From positions 62,001 through 126,000 of the forward strand of contig JADJWC010000001.1 of assembly GCA_016716565.1 (NCBI GenBank): DNA of 64,000 nucleotides. Reading direction: 5' to 3'. Of the stretch, positions 43,941-53,277 are shown piece after piece. The position numbers were made by a program, and so were the translations under genes. The notes under the pieces are model-generated. The model saw only the letters and a program-made list of their open reading frames with translations. It was not told the origin of the DNA and ran no database searches. Origin of the DNA: a bacterium (GTDB lineage Bacteria > Bacteroidota > Ignavibacteria > Ignavibacteriales > Ignavibacteriaceae). Within the stretch, counting starts at the first letter, position 1, and each line of letters begins with the position of its first letter.

Positions 43941-46241
43941 ATGAGCTTATTAAAAAAAATTGTACTGTTTTTCTTCCTATCTACGGCTTGTTTTACCTTT
44001 GCTGGTGAACATCAGGTCGATAGTCTTAAAAATGTACTTAGTACATCGGAAGGATATGAGCGGGTAAATATTCTTATTGACCTTATGGAGGAAGTTCAAC
44101 GTTCGGCATCCGATGAAGCATTAAATTATGGTGATGAGGCTTTGGATATTCTTAAGGAATCGCCTGACATCATGCTCGAGACCGAAGTGCTTTACAATAA
44201 GGGCTGGGCGTTTATATATCTGAATGAACTTGATTCAGCGAAAACATACTCAACCCTTGTTGAAAATAAATCAAAAAGTACGGGCTTCCGCAACGGATTA
44301 ATTTGGTCTGCATTTTTAAGCGCGAGGATATTGAGAACAGAGGGTCAGTATGAAGATGCAATAATTATTTTACAAAAAGCAATTCAGGAAAACGAATCGG
44401 ATCGTGATGTCGTACTGAAAGCAAAGCTTCTGAATGAACTTGGTTCGGTCAATCGAAGATTAAGTAAAAATGAAGAAGCGCTTGCAAATCATATCGAAGC
44501 ACTTGGACTACTTGAAGGATTGGGGGACATTGATGAACTTACACAAACCTATACTTATCTTGGAATTACCAATGATGTTCTGGGCAAGTATGATGAAGCA
44601 TTAAAATATCATCAGATGGCGCTTCAGATCAATAAGAAAAATTCAAACAAGCGGGGGCTCGCAGCATCTACTCATAACATCGGTATTCTTTATCAAAAAC
44701 TTGGAGAATACGACAGGTCTCTTGAATATTATAACCAGGCTTTGCATTACTGGAAAGAGATTGATGAGATAAACAATCTGGCTTCGACACTTAACAGTAT
44801 CGGAGCAATTAATGAGTTAAAAGGTAATCCCAATGAAGCATTGATTTACTATAAGCAGGCACTTGCAATCTGGGAAAAATCCGGCAGTAAGTATTCGATT
44901 GCAATTGCTTTGAACAACATTGGTTCAATTTATCTTTCTTTAAATAACTATTCTGAATCATTAAAGCATCTCACAAAGTCAATTGACATAAGAAGATCGC
45001 TCGGCGATAAAGGAGGACTGGCTTCCTCCTTACTGGTACTGGCTGATTTGTATAATCAAATGGGAAATTTCGAAAAAGCTGTTTCAACAGGCAGAGAAGG
45101 ATTAAAGCTTGCAGAAGAAGCAGGAAGCTGGTCCACAATTCGTGAAGCTCGAAATGTTCTTGCTTATATTTATGAACACAATGGTTTCTATAAAGAAGCA
45201 TTGGCACAATACAAAGAATACAAAGCTGTGCACGATTCAATTTTTAATTCGCAGAAACAGGAAACCATTGCAGAGCTGGAAGCAAAATACAAAACAGAAG
45301 AACAGAAGCAGCAAATTGAATTGCTCGAACGCAAAAGTGAAATTCAAAATCTGTACAGAACCACACTTATTGCCGGACTTGTAATAGCAATAATTATTAT
45401 GATCCTGCTTTACAACCGATACCGTTTCAAAAAGCAGGCACATGAAACACTGGAGAAATTTCATAAAAGTGAGATGGATGCGGCCGAAGCAAAAGCAGCC
45501 ATCCTTCAGATGGAATTTGATCAAAAGAAAAAAGAACTTGAAGCTGCACGAGATCTTCAGTTATCAATGCTTCCTGCAAAGATACCCGATCATCCCAAAA
45601 TCGAAATTGCAGCATTAATGCAAACCGCCACTGAGGTAGGTGGAGACTATTATGATTTTCAACAGCATCCGGATGGAACCTTAACTATTGTAATCGGTGA
45701 TGCAACAGGTCACGGTGCACAGGCAGGTACGATAGTAACTGCAACAAAAAGTTTGTTCAATCTTTTATCACAAAATGAAAATCTTGATGAAATACTTAAT
45801 CATATTAATTATTCCATCCGCAAGATGCATCTCCCGAATTTATTTATGGCAATGGGGCTGATCAGAATAAAAGATGATTTGCTCGAGCTCGCCGGAGCGG
45901 GAATGCCCACGGCTTTGATTTACCGTGCATCGACCGGACAGGTTGAATCTGCATCTTTAAAAGGATTGCCTCTTGGCAGTTTTGCTGATTTCAGTTACAC
46001 CAAGATTAATGTAAAGCTCAATAAGGGTGATGTTGTTGCATTGATGAGTGACGGTTTGCCAGAACTGTTCAACGAAAAATTAGAAATGTTCGGCTATGAT
46101 AATGTAATCCGGAAATTTGAAGAAGTTGTTAAAGAATCTCCGGAAAAAATAATCGAGCACTTTACAAACTCTGCGAAGCGATGGCTGAACGGCAACAAGC
46201 AGCAGGATGACATGACGTTCGTTGTTTTCAAAGTAAAATAA
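43941..46241 (+). CDS. TPR-PP2C (SpoIIE-type) signalling phosphatase
   Basis: 766 residues from the ATG at 43941 (an upstream in-frame ATG at 43890 precedes a much poorer signal sequence). A signal peptide ends near CFTFAGEH. A tandem set of TPRs of the Rapsyn/PilF type follows, about residues 20-445 (for example DEALKYHQMALQINKK, NEALIYYKQALAIWEK). Then come one membrane helix (LIAGLVIAIIIMILLY), a coiled coil and a PP2C domain: LQLSMLPAKIPDHPKIEIA, EVGGDYYDFQ, IGDATGHGAQAGTIV, LMSDGLPELFN, QQDDMTFVVFKVK. The TPRs would sense a periplasmic partner and the phosphatase act inside on a STAS protein such as that at 32560. Confidence 0.9.
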   Translation: MSLLKKIVLFFFLSTACFTFAGEHQVDSLKNVLSTSEGYERVNILIDLMEEVQRSASDEALNYGDEALDILKESPDIMLETEVLYNKGWAFIYLNELDSAKTYSTLVENKSKSTGFRNGLIWSAFLSARILRTEGQYEDAIIILQKAIQENESDRDVVLKAKLLNELGSVNRRLSKNEEALANHIEALGLLEGLGDIDELTQTYTYLGITNDVLGKYDEALKYHQMALQINKKNSNKRGLAASTHNIGILYQKLGEYDRSLEYYNQALHYWKEIDEINNLASTLNSIGAINELKGNPNEALIYYKQALAIWEKSGSKYSIAIALNNIGSIYLSLNNYSESLKHLTKSIDIRRSLGDKGGLASSLLVLADLYNQMGNFEKAVSTGREGLKLAEEAGSWSTIREARNVLAYIYEHNGFYKEALAQYKEYKAVHDSIFNSQKQETIAELEAKYKTEEQKQQIELLERKSEIQNLYRTTLIAGLVIAIIIMILLYNRYRFKKQAHETLEKFHKSEMDAAEAKAAILQMEFDQKKKELEAARDLQLSMLPAKIPDHPKIEIAALMQTATEVGGDYYDFQQHPDGTLTIVIGDATGHGAQAGTIVTATKSLFNLLSQNENLDEILNHINYSIRKMHLPNLFMAMGLIRIKDDLLELAGAGMPTALIYRASTGQVESASLKGLPLGSFADFSYTKINVKLNKGDVVALMSDGLPELFNEKLEMFGYDNVIRKFEEVVKESPEKIIEHFTNSAKRWLNGNKQQDDMTFVVFKVK

Positions 46242-46245
46242 AAAA

Positions 46246-46264
46246 GGGTGGAATAAATCCACCC
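46246..46264. terminator. Bidirectional terminator between convergent genes
   Basis: A perfect 7-bp stem GGGTGGA/TCCACCC with a 5-base loop, followed on the minus strand by TTTTTTATTTT and on the plus strand by ATTTCTG. Confidence 0.8.
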
Positions 46265-46291
46265 ATTTCTGATTATCATAACAATATAATT

Positions 46292-46918
46292 TTACTTCAT
46301 CAAAATCATTTTTCTTGTTTCAACAAAATTTCCCGCCTGAATTTTGTATAAATACATACCACTTGATAAACCTGTTCCGTCAAAATTTATATTATAAACA
46401 CCGGCTGGCTTTTCTTCATTCACTAAAGTCGTAACTTCGTCACCAAGAATATTGTAAACTTTCAGTGAAACAAAGCTTCGATCTGAAATCCGATATTCAA
46501 TTTTTGTCGTTGGGTTAAAAGGATTTGGAAAGTTCTGAAGCAGCTCAAACTTATCTGCAACTAAATTTTCATCTTCTACACCAACTGGATTTTGAACAAT
46601 AACTACTCCGGCCATTCCTGAACCACCTGGTGCACCGTGTGGTTCACAATAGTATGGATGGAGTCCAACAGTTGTAAAAGTATGTGTGAACTCCCAGGGT
46701 GCGGGTGCTGCGGGCCCACTTGTAAAACTATTATCATCTGCTTTAACATTGTGGGTTCCAAGAACATTAGTCCACTTTACAGCGTCGCCGACAGTAATTG
46801 TTAGCTCGCCGGGAGAAAATGAAAAGTTCTGGACCGTTACATCATGCGTTGTTTGTGAAAAAATAAAACCTGCCGACAGCAGGAAAATCAGTAAAAGGAT
46901 TTTTCTTTTGTTCATCAA
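46292..46918 (-). CDS. Secreted cupredoxin (plastocyanin-like) with T9SS sorting domain
   Basis: 208 residues: signal peptide, one cupredoxin domain (about 23-115), then a T9SS type A domain from LLQNFPNPFNPTTKIEY to KMILMK. The type 1 copper ligands are visible: His in LGTHNVKADD, Cys in YYCEPHG, His in the same motif, and a Met in GGSGMAGVV. Exported cupredoxins carry electrons or copper. Surface attachment by T9SS would place the redox site outside the outer membrane, perhaps in extracellular electron transfer, which is inference. Confidence 0.9.
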   Translation of the reverse strand: MMNKRKILLLIFLLSAGFIFSQTTHDVTVQNFSFSPGELTITVGDAVKWTNVLGTHNVKADDNSFTSGPAAPAPWEFTHTFTTVGLHPYYCEPHGAPGGSGMAGVVIVQNPVGVEDENLVADKFELLQNFPNPFNPTTKIEYRISDRSFVSLKVYNILGDEVTTLVNEEKPAGVYNINFDGTGLSSGMYLYKIQAGNFVETRKMILMK

Positions 46919-47056
46919 TGCCTCTTTAGTTTATGTAAGTTTTTTCAGTTAATAGATTTTAATTAATTGAGTTATCACACATTAAAATTAGAAAAGAAGG
47001 ATTAATAAACAAGGGGCAATTATTTTATACCGGCAAGCAAAGTGTACGGGCTGTTT

Positions 47057-49040
47057 TTATTCAAAGTAAATCTTCTGGTAATCCTCCCTCAGTTTTTCAA
47101 GAATTTTCTGGTGTTCGCTTTCCTTCCCGGACAACTCTTTCAGTCCTTCCCTGGCATTTTCTCTTAACAACCCGCGGTCAATCTTTCCGTTTTCAAGCTT
47201 CGGAAATTCTTTCAAAAAAATTAACTCATCCGGTTTAGCAAGCGTTCCGATTTTTTCTGAAATATAATTCCGCAGTTCTTCTTTCAGGAGTGGTGTGCCT
47301 TCAGTATTGTTTAGAGTAACAAAGACAACTATTGCATTCTCAATAATTTCATCCGATCTTTTCACGACTGCTGCTTCAGAAACTGATGGATGTGTCAGCA
47401 GCACTTTTTCAATTTCAGATCCTCCGACTCTGTTACCGGCAGCTTTTATAACATCATCAACTCTTCCAAGTATTTTAATAAAATTATTTTCTTCCTTTAT
47501 TGCAGCATCACCGGTAAAATAATTTCCTTTAAATTGTTTCCAGCAGTTCATATTGGATTCATCTTTGTCTGCTTTATCAGTTGTGAACATCGATGGCCAG
47601 CTGTCTTTAATAATAAGATAACCGGCTTCCCCTTCTGCAACAGATTTTCCATTTAAGTCAACAATATCTATTTCAATTCCAGGGAAAGGAAATCCGGTGT
47701 AGCCGGGAAGCAGCTCGGAAGCGCCGGGCAGGGGAGAAATTATTATCGATCCTGTTTCTGTCTGAAGCCATGTATCAACGATCGGACACTTTTGTTTTCC
47801 AATATTGTTATACAGCCAAAGCCAGGTATCTCTTTTAATCGTTTCTCCTTTTATACCGAGCAATCTCAGACTTGAAATGTCCTGCCTGAAAACCCAGTCG
47901 TCGCCGAGTTTCAAAAGCGCACGAATGGTTGTTGGATTCACATAAAAAATATTAATCCGGTACTTTGATATTAACTGCCAGTATTTATCAGGTTCCGGGT
48001 AAATGGGAACTCCTTCATACAGAAAAGTTGTCACTCCATTCAATAGCGGTCCATAAATACTGTAAGTATGTGCGGATATTTTACTAATATCAGATACCGT
48101 CCAGATAATATCATTTCCCTTAAGATCAAAAATCCATTTTGCCGTAAGATAGCTTTGAACCATATATCCGCCGGTTGAATGAAGGATGTTTACAAGATCT
48201 CCTCTCGGTCCGTTGGTAAATAAACTGAATAATGGTTGCTGTGATGAAAGAGGAACAGCTTCGCAATTATCCGAGATTTTATCAAGTTCATTCTGCCAGA
48301 ACAATTCTTTTTCGGGCAGTGATTTGCTTTCCTGATTTTTTGATCTTTTATAAACAATTATTTTTTCAATCGAGTTCGTGTTATTAATTGCTGCATCCAC
48401 TTTACTTTTAATATCAAGCTGATTTCCTTTTTAAAACATAATCTTGCGTAATCACAAATCTGCAGGAAAGATGATTTATTCTTTCTGCGAGTGCGCTGCT
48501 GCTAAGTTCGCAATTGACAGTTGAATGGATTGCTCCAATTCTGCTGCAGGCAAGCATTGCAATTACAGCTTCCGGAATTACTCCCATATATATTATTATA
48601 TAGTCGCCTTTTTGAACGCCGTGTTTCTTCAAAACATTTGCAAACTTGCAGACTTTTGTGTGGAGAAGCTGATAAGTTAATATTCTGCTTTCGCCGGATT
48701 CACTTTCCCAGATAATCGCAGCTTTATTTCTTTTTTCTGTTGGCAGGTGTTTGTCAAGGCAGTTATAACTCAGATTTGTTTTTCCATTTAAAAACCATTT
48801 AGAGTTGAATGCCTTTCCAAGTTTAACATCACTCCACTGATTAAACCAATGCAGCTCTCTCGCTTCGCCGCCCCAAAATCTTTCTTTATCTGCAATGGAA
48901 AACTCGTAGACATTTTTATATTGATTTAAAGATGAAAAGTGAGCATCATCTTTAAACTCATCCGATGCTTTGAAGTATTCTCTTTCGGATTGATTATTCT
49001 GAGGAATTTCCCCTTTATTTATTTCGGTGTGAACTGACAT
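47057..49040 (-). pseudogene. Acetyl-CoA-synthetase-like gene, frameshifted and divergent
   Basis: Two frames together give about 660 residues, the length of Acs. The first (49040-48414) has RFWGGEARELHWFNQW, NLSYNCLDKHL and IIIYMGVIPEAVIAMLACSRIGAIHSTV. The second (48400-47057) holds DTWLQTETGS, GRVDDVIKAAGNRVGGSEIE and PKLENGKIDRG with the catalytic Lys. They meet near 48430, where one extra A in an A-rich run would explain the shift. The phosphate loop TSGSTGKPKG is replaced by TNGPRGDLVN, unlike any functional Acs I know. The gene is therefore a decaying or redirected copy. Confidence 0.82.
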
Positions 49041-49200
49041 TATCCTGTTAAAGTTGATTCAATTTATTACAATGAAAAATTAGATATTGTATCAGGTAAA
49101 AGCAATTGAGCAAAAATCAAACCTGAAAAAATTATTAAATTGTAATTGAAATGGAATTTTTTTGTAATAATTTAATTAAGATTGAAAGGAGTTTGAAAAT

Positions 49201-50262
49201 ATGCAAGAATTTCTAAACCAGACATTTTGGGGAAATACCTTTCAAGCCTACATCATCGCGATCGGAATATTCGTTGCTGGAATTATACTAATTAAGATTT
49301 TAAAGAAAATTGTTTTGTACCGGCTGAAAAAATGGGCTGAAAAAACCGAAACAACTCTCGATGATCTGTTAATCAAAACAATTGAGAAGTCATTAATTCC
49401 TCTGCTGTATTACGGGGTGTTCTATTCTGCAATAACAAGTTTAACGCTATCAGAGCACGCTTCACAAATTATTGAAGTGGCTTCGTTATTTGTGTTAACA
49501 TTTTTTATTGTCCGCTTCATAAGCTCAACAATAATGTTTATGATTTCGTACTTTATCAAAAGGCAGGAAAGAGGAGAGGAAAAGGCAAGACAGCTTCGTG
49601 GAATGACTGTGCTGATAAATATTTTCGTATGGGTGATCGGAATTGTTTTTCTGATGGATAATCTCGGATTTGATATTTCGGCGGTCATAGCAGGACTTGG
49701 AATAGGAGGAATTGCAATTGCTCTCGCAGCACAGGCAATACTTGGCGATCTTTTCAGCTACTTCGTAATCTTTTTAGATCGTCCTTTTGAAGTTGGTGAT
49801 TTTATAACTGTGCAGGATAAAGTCGGCACCGTTGAATACACAGGAATAAAAACAACGAGAGTTCGTGCACTCACAGGTGAGCAATTAGTGTTTTCGAACA
49901 CTGACCTGACCAATTCAAGAATTCATAATTTTAAGAAGATGCAGGAACGAAGAGTGGTATTTAAACTCGGAGTGATCTACCAAACAACTGCTGCCCAGCT
50001 TGAAGAGATACCGAAACTTGTACGAGGAATTATTGAATCACACAGCGATGTTCGTTTCGACCGCGGACATTTTGCTTCGTACGGTGACTTCAGTCTTAAC
50101 TTCGAATTTGTTTATTTTGTATCGGGCTCTGATTATGTGAAATATATGGACACCCAGCAAAGCATCAACCTGAAAATTTATTCTGAGTTTGAGAAGAGAA
50201 AAATAGAGTTTGCTTATCCTACGCAGACTTTATTTGTAAACAAGGAAGAAAAGAATAGTTAA
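49201..50262 (+). CDS. MscS-type mechanosensitive channel
   Basis: 353 residues. Three or more membrane helices are followed by the MscS pore signature FDISAVIAGLGIGGIAIALAAQAILGDLFSYFVIFLDRPFEVGDFI-type segment, then the beta domain (VGTVEYTGIKTTRVRALTGEQLVFSNTDL) and a C-terminal alpha/beta domain. A strong AAAGGAG site precedes the ATG. Such channels release solutes on osmotic downshock, fitting with the sucrose genes further on only as a general osmotic theme. Confidence 0.92.
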   Translation: MQEFLNQTFWGNTFQAYIIAIGIFVAGIILIKILKKIVLYRLKKWAEKTETTLDDLLIKTIEKSLIPLLYYGVFYSAITSLTLSEHASQIIEVASLFVLTFFIVRFISSTIMFMISYFIKRQERGEEKARQLRGMTVLINIFVWVIGIVFLMDNLGFDISAVIAGLGIGGIAIALAAQAILGDLFSYFVIFLDRPFEVGDFITVQDKVGTVEYTGIKTTRVRALTGEQLVFSNTDLTNSRIHNFKKMQERRVVFKLGVIYQTTAAQLEEIPKLVRGIIESHSDVRFDRGHFASYGDFSLNFEFVYFVSGSDYVKYMDTQQSINLKIYSEFEKRKIEFAYPTQTLFVNKEEKNS

Positions 50263-50291
50263 AATTATTTCAAGTATTTGAATTAACTCCA

Positions 50292-50411
50292 AACCGTTGT
50301 CCAAAGGACTCCTTTGGAGAAACGGTTACCAAAACATTTTAGGTTTTTAGCCCACGACTTAAGTCGTGGATTAATGAAAAAGAGGAGAGAAATAAACCGT
50401 TTTAACGGTTT
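50292..50411. repeat. Composite palindromic repeat, second REP-like family
   Basis: Three palindromes lie in about 120 bp: AACCGTT...AACGGTT (50292-50327) enclosing CCAAAGG/CCTTTGG, the perfect CCACGACTTAAGTCGTGG (50352-50369), and AAACCGTTTTAACGGTTT (50394-50411). The first and last share the same arms. Repeats of this kind occur in many Bacteroidetes-type genomes near REP-associated transposases, but none is in this window. Confidence 0.75.
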
Positions 50412-50435
50412 ATCAGCCAACCACAATTAATAAAT

Positions 50436-51569
50436 TTATTTCTTACTAAACGGATTGGATGGGATGATTCGTTTTAACAATGACTCCCATCCGAGTTCTT
50501 TCCTTATTATGGGTTCAAGAAAGTCTGCAATCTTTTTATGACCAAACCTGTTCGGATGTTTTTCGCAGCCGAAATCTCTTTTCTCATTGAATTTAACATC
50601 CACTTTAACAAAATGAATTTTCTTGTCCCCTTTCTTCTGTTTCATTTCGTTCACTATGCTGCTGATATAATCGCAGTGTGGATCTCTTCTCATCGGGCTG
50701 CATAAAGTAAAAATGTGTGCGTTCGGATAATGCCTTCTGATATCATTTATCAGCTTCAGATACGCTGTCAGGAACATTTCTCTTTTGGGATGAGGTTTCT
50801 GCCAGTAATCATTTCTTCCGAGACGAACAACAACCGCATCCGGCTGCCATAGTTTAAAATCCCAGAGAAGCGAATCATTCATCAATGTTCTTTCATAATA
50901 ATGAGGAAGCGGCAACTCAGAAGTGCGGAGCGAGTCACCGTAATTTTTTACTGCACCGGACCCCGAGATTGCAACGACGGAATAATCAGCGTTTAACTTT
51001 CTTGCAAGCTGTGGACCAAAAGAAAGATAGCTGTTTTCTGTTTCGCGGCTGAATACACAATCGGAAGAATTACCATCGGAACCAAACCCGGTGAAATATG
51101 AATCGCCGACAAATTCGATTCTTCTTTTTTTCTTAATGATTTCAATTGGCTTTACAAGATCCTTTCCTCCGTCGAGTATAAATCCTTCAAATGCTGCATC
51201 ACCGAATAGTGCTTCGGTCCGTTTTGTAATTAATAAAGTGTGAACTTTATTTGGAAGAACGTTTGCAAGAACGTAAACAGTATCCGAAGTTGTCCGTATT
51301 ATTTTATGAAGTCTTCCGTCAATAAAAATATTATAGTCGCTGTTTCCGTCTTTCAATTTTATCGAACAGGAAGTCCCTTCAAAGCGGGTTCGTATCTGAA
51401 CACCGGGCCAATCAAATCTAACGCTTTTCGGATTTGAAAAATCAAACCTACCGATGTATTCAATACTCGGATCGTCGGGATCTATATGAGATGAACCCTC
51501 AAAAAACTCACAGGAAGTAAGCATTATTTGAATCAAAATTGTTGTAAACAGATAAAAAATTTTTTTCAT
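50436..51569 (-). CDS. SGNH/GDSL esterase, carbohydrate esterase family 2-like, lipoprotein
   Basis: 377 residues with a lipobox MLTSCEF (Cys20). Residues about 35-140 form a jelly-roll domain (FDFSNPKSVRFDWPGVQIRTRFEG), and 150-370 an SGNH domain with nucleophile Ser157 in GDSYFTGFG, GRND at 251-254 and catalytic His in CEKHPNRFGHKKIADFL near residue 338. This two-domain layout is that of CE2 deacetylases acting on acetylated polysaccharides. The enzyme should be periplasmic or surface-anchored. Substrate is inferred only from family. Confidence 0.85.
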   Translation of the reverse strand: MKKIFYLFTTILIQIMLTSCEFFEGSSHIDPDDPSIEYIGRFDFSNPKSVRFDWPGVQIRTRFEGTSCSIKLKDGNSDYNIFIDGRLHKIIRTTSDTVYVLANVLPNKVHTLLITKRTEALFGDAAFEGFILDGGKDLVKPIEIIKKKRRIEFVGDSYFTGFGSDGNSSDCVFSRETENSYLSFGPQLARKLNADYSVVAISGSGAVKNYGDSLRTSELPLPHYYERTLMNDSLLWDFKLWQPDAVVVRLGRNDYWQKPHPKREMFLTAYLKLINDIRRHYPNAHIFTLCSPMRRDPHCDYISSIVNEMKQKKGDKKIHFVKVDVKFNEKRDFGCEKHPNRFGHKKIADFLEPIIRKELGWESLLKRIIPSNPFSKK

Positions 51570-51659
51570 CGAACGAAAAGATAGTAAAGAAGCAAATGTT
51601 TGCCAGCAGAAAATTTTATATTTTTATTTAACTAATAAATCAATCATTATGAAACCGCT

Positions 51660-52790
51660 ATGAAGAAAATTACAGACATTCCTCAAAATATTTTAGAAGT
51701 GCCGGTAAACATCATCAAACACCTGACTCCCGGGATTAAAAAGAAAACCACTTCGAAAGTTGGCCTGCCTCCAGGCTCGATCATCCACGTTGGCGAAAAG
51801 AAAATTGAAAAGGTTAAAATATCTTTAACAGAGTACGATGAAAAAAATGTTGAAACCTGTGAAATAAATTCTGTTGAGGAAATTGATCCGTATACCGATA
51901 CGCCGCAAGTTACCTGGGTAAACGTTTGCGGGCTTCACGATACAGAGCTGATAAAACAGATCGGAGAAAAGTTCAATATCCACCCGCTGGTACTTGAAGA
52001 TATACTGAACACAGAGACTCGTCCGAAAATTGAGATAACCGACGATTATATATTTATTGCTATGAAGATGCTCACAAACAACAATCACGAAGACCAGATC
52101 GGTATCGAGCAGGTGAGCTTCATTCTCGGGAACAGTTTTGTTTTCAGCTTCCTTGAAAAATCAGACAGCATTTTTGCGCCAATCAATGAGCGAATAACAA
52201 ACAATTATGGAAGGGTGAGGAAGCAGGCATCCGATTATTTATTCTACGCATTGATGGATATTGTTGTTGACCAGTACTATCTTGTGCTTGAACAGATAGA
52301 AGAAAAAATTGAACTGCTAGATGACGAAGTTATCCGAAGTGCCGACAGATCGCAGATCGAAAAAATTTATAATCTTAAAAACAAATTGCTGCTCACTCGC
52401 AGATCACTCTGGCCATTAAGAGAAATATTTTCAAGATTAATCAGAGAAGAATCAAAGCTGATCAACAAGAAAGTAATGCCGTATTTGCGTGACCTCCTTG
52501 ACCACACAATACAGATAACAGAAACAATCGATGTGCAGCGTGAAATTACAAACGGTCTGATGGAAACACATCTTTCACTGATGAGCTATAAGATGAACGA
52601 GGTAATGAAAGTGCTTACTGTTATTGCAACGATATTCATCCCGCTTACATTTATAGTTGGAATTTATGGTATGAACTTCCCCAATATGCCTGAGATGAAC
52701 TGGCCATGGGCGTACTTTGCCTTGTGGGGAGTAATGATCGGTTTAAGTGTTCTTATGCTTTATTTCTTTAAGAAGAAGAAGTGGTTTTAA
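51660..52790 (+). CDS. corA: CorA-family magnesium/cobalt transporter
   Basis: 376 residues. The long N-terminal cytoplasmic domain (WVNVCGLHDTELIKQIGEKFNIHPLVLEDILN) leads into the stalk helix and two C-terminal helices with the selectivity motif YGMNF and the loop PEMNWPWAY between them. The end is strongly basic (KKKKWF). CorA pentamers import Mg2+ and other divalent ions. It stands on the plus strand alone, divergent from the esterase gene, and is followed by a REP-like repeat. Confidence 0.93.
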   Translation: MKKITDIPQNILEVPVNIIKHLTPGIKKKTTSKVGLPPGSIIHVGEKKIEKVKISLTEYDEKNVETCEINSVEEIDPYTDTPQVTWVNVCGLHDTELIKQIGEKFNIHPLVLEDILNTETRPKIEITDDYIFIAMKMLTNNNHEDQIGIEQVSFILGNSFVFSFLEKSDSIFAPINERITNNYGRVRKQASDYLFYALMDIVVDQYYLVLEQIEEKIELLDDEVIRSADRSQIEKIYNLKNKLLLTRRSLWPLREIFSRLIREESKLINKKVMPYLRDLLDHTIQITETIDVQREITNGLMETHLSLMSYKMNEVMKVLTVIATIFIPLTFIVGIYGMNFPNMPEMNWPWAYFALWGVMIGLSVLMLYFFKKKKWF

Positions 52791-52808
52791 AAAATTGAAC
52801 ATAAACCA

Positions 52809-52851
52809 GTCATTCCGGAGATACGCCAAAGGCGGATCATCCGGAATCTGA
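52809..52851. repeat. REP-like palindrome behind corA
   Basis: GTCATTCCGG ... CCGGAATCTGAC encloses an inner stem CGCC/GGCG. Same frame as the elements at 906 and 53907. Confidence 0.78.
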
Positions 52852-52895
52852 CAACCAAAAAATTTCTTTATAAATAAAATAATCATTAAGGCTTT

Positions 52896-53273
52896 ATGGG
52901 CACTTCAACCATAAGTAATCAACAAAAAGTTCGTAATGTTTTATTTGTTCTTCTCGGAGTGCTGCTTCTTTTATTAAAACAGATTTACAACGGGCCCGGA
53001 CTTGAAATAGTAAAAAGTTACTCCGGAAATTTATCAATCTCGTTCGCCGTGTATTTTTTAATTTCCTTTTCCTCTGATTATTGGAAACAAAATAAACTTA
53101 TTTCGGCTATTATCTCTTTAACAATTGTGGAATTATTCGAGATTACAAATGGCTTTGGGATAATGACAAATGTATATGATATAATTGATTTATTTGTTAA
53201 TCTAATAGGTGTTATTTTCGCTTTAGCAGTAGACCAGCTATTAACTAAGAATAATTCAAAGGAGGCAAATTAA
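52896..53273 (+). CDS. Small membrane protein, VanZ-like tail, unknown
   Basis: 125 residues with four membrane helices. The last, NVYDIIDLFVNLIGVIFALAVDQL, resembles the D-x-x-D-x-x-x-N-x-x-G motif of VanZ- and DUF2809-like proteins, but the rest is not diagnostic. It ends 4 bp before the DUF4256 gene and is probably co-transcribed with it. Function unknown. Confidence 0.7.
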   Translation: MGTSTISNQQKVRNVLFVLLGVLLLLLKQIYNGPGLEIVKSYSGNLSISFAVYFLISFSSDYWKQNKLISAIISLTIVELFEITNGFGIMTNVYDIIDLFVNLIGVIFALAVDQLLTKNNSKEAN

Positions 53274-53277
53274 ATTT

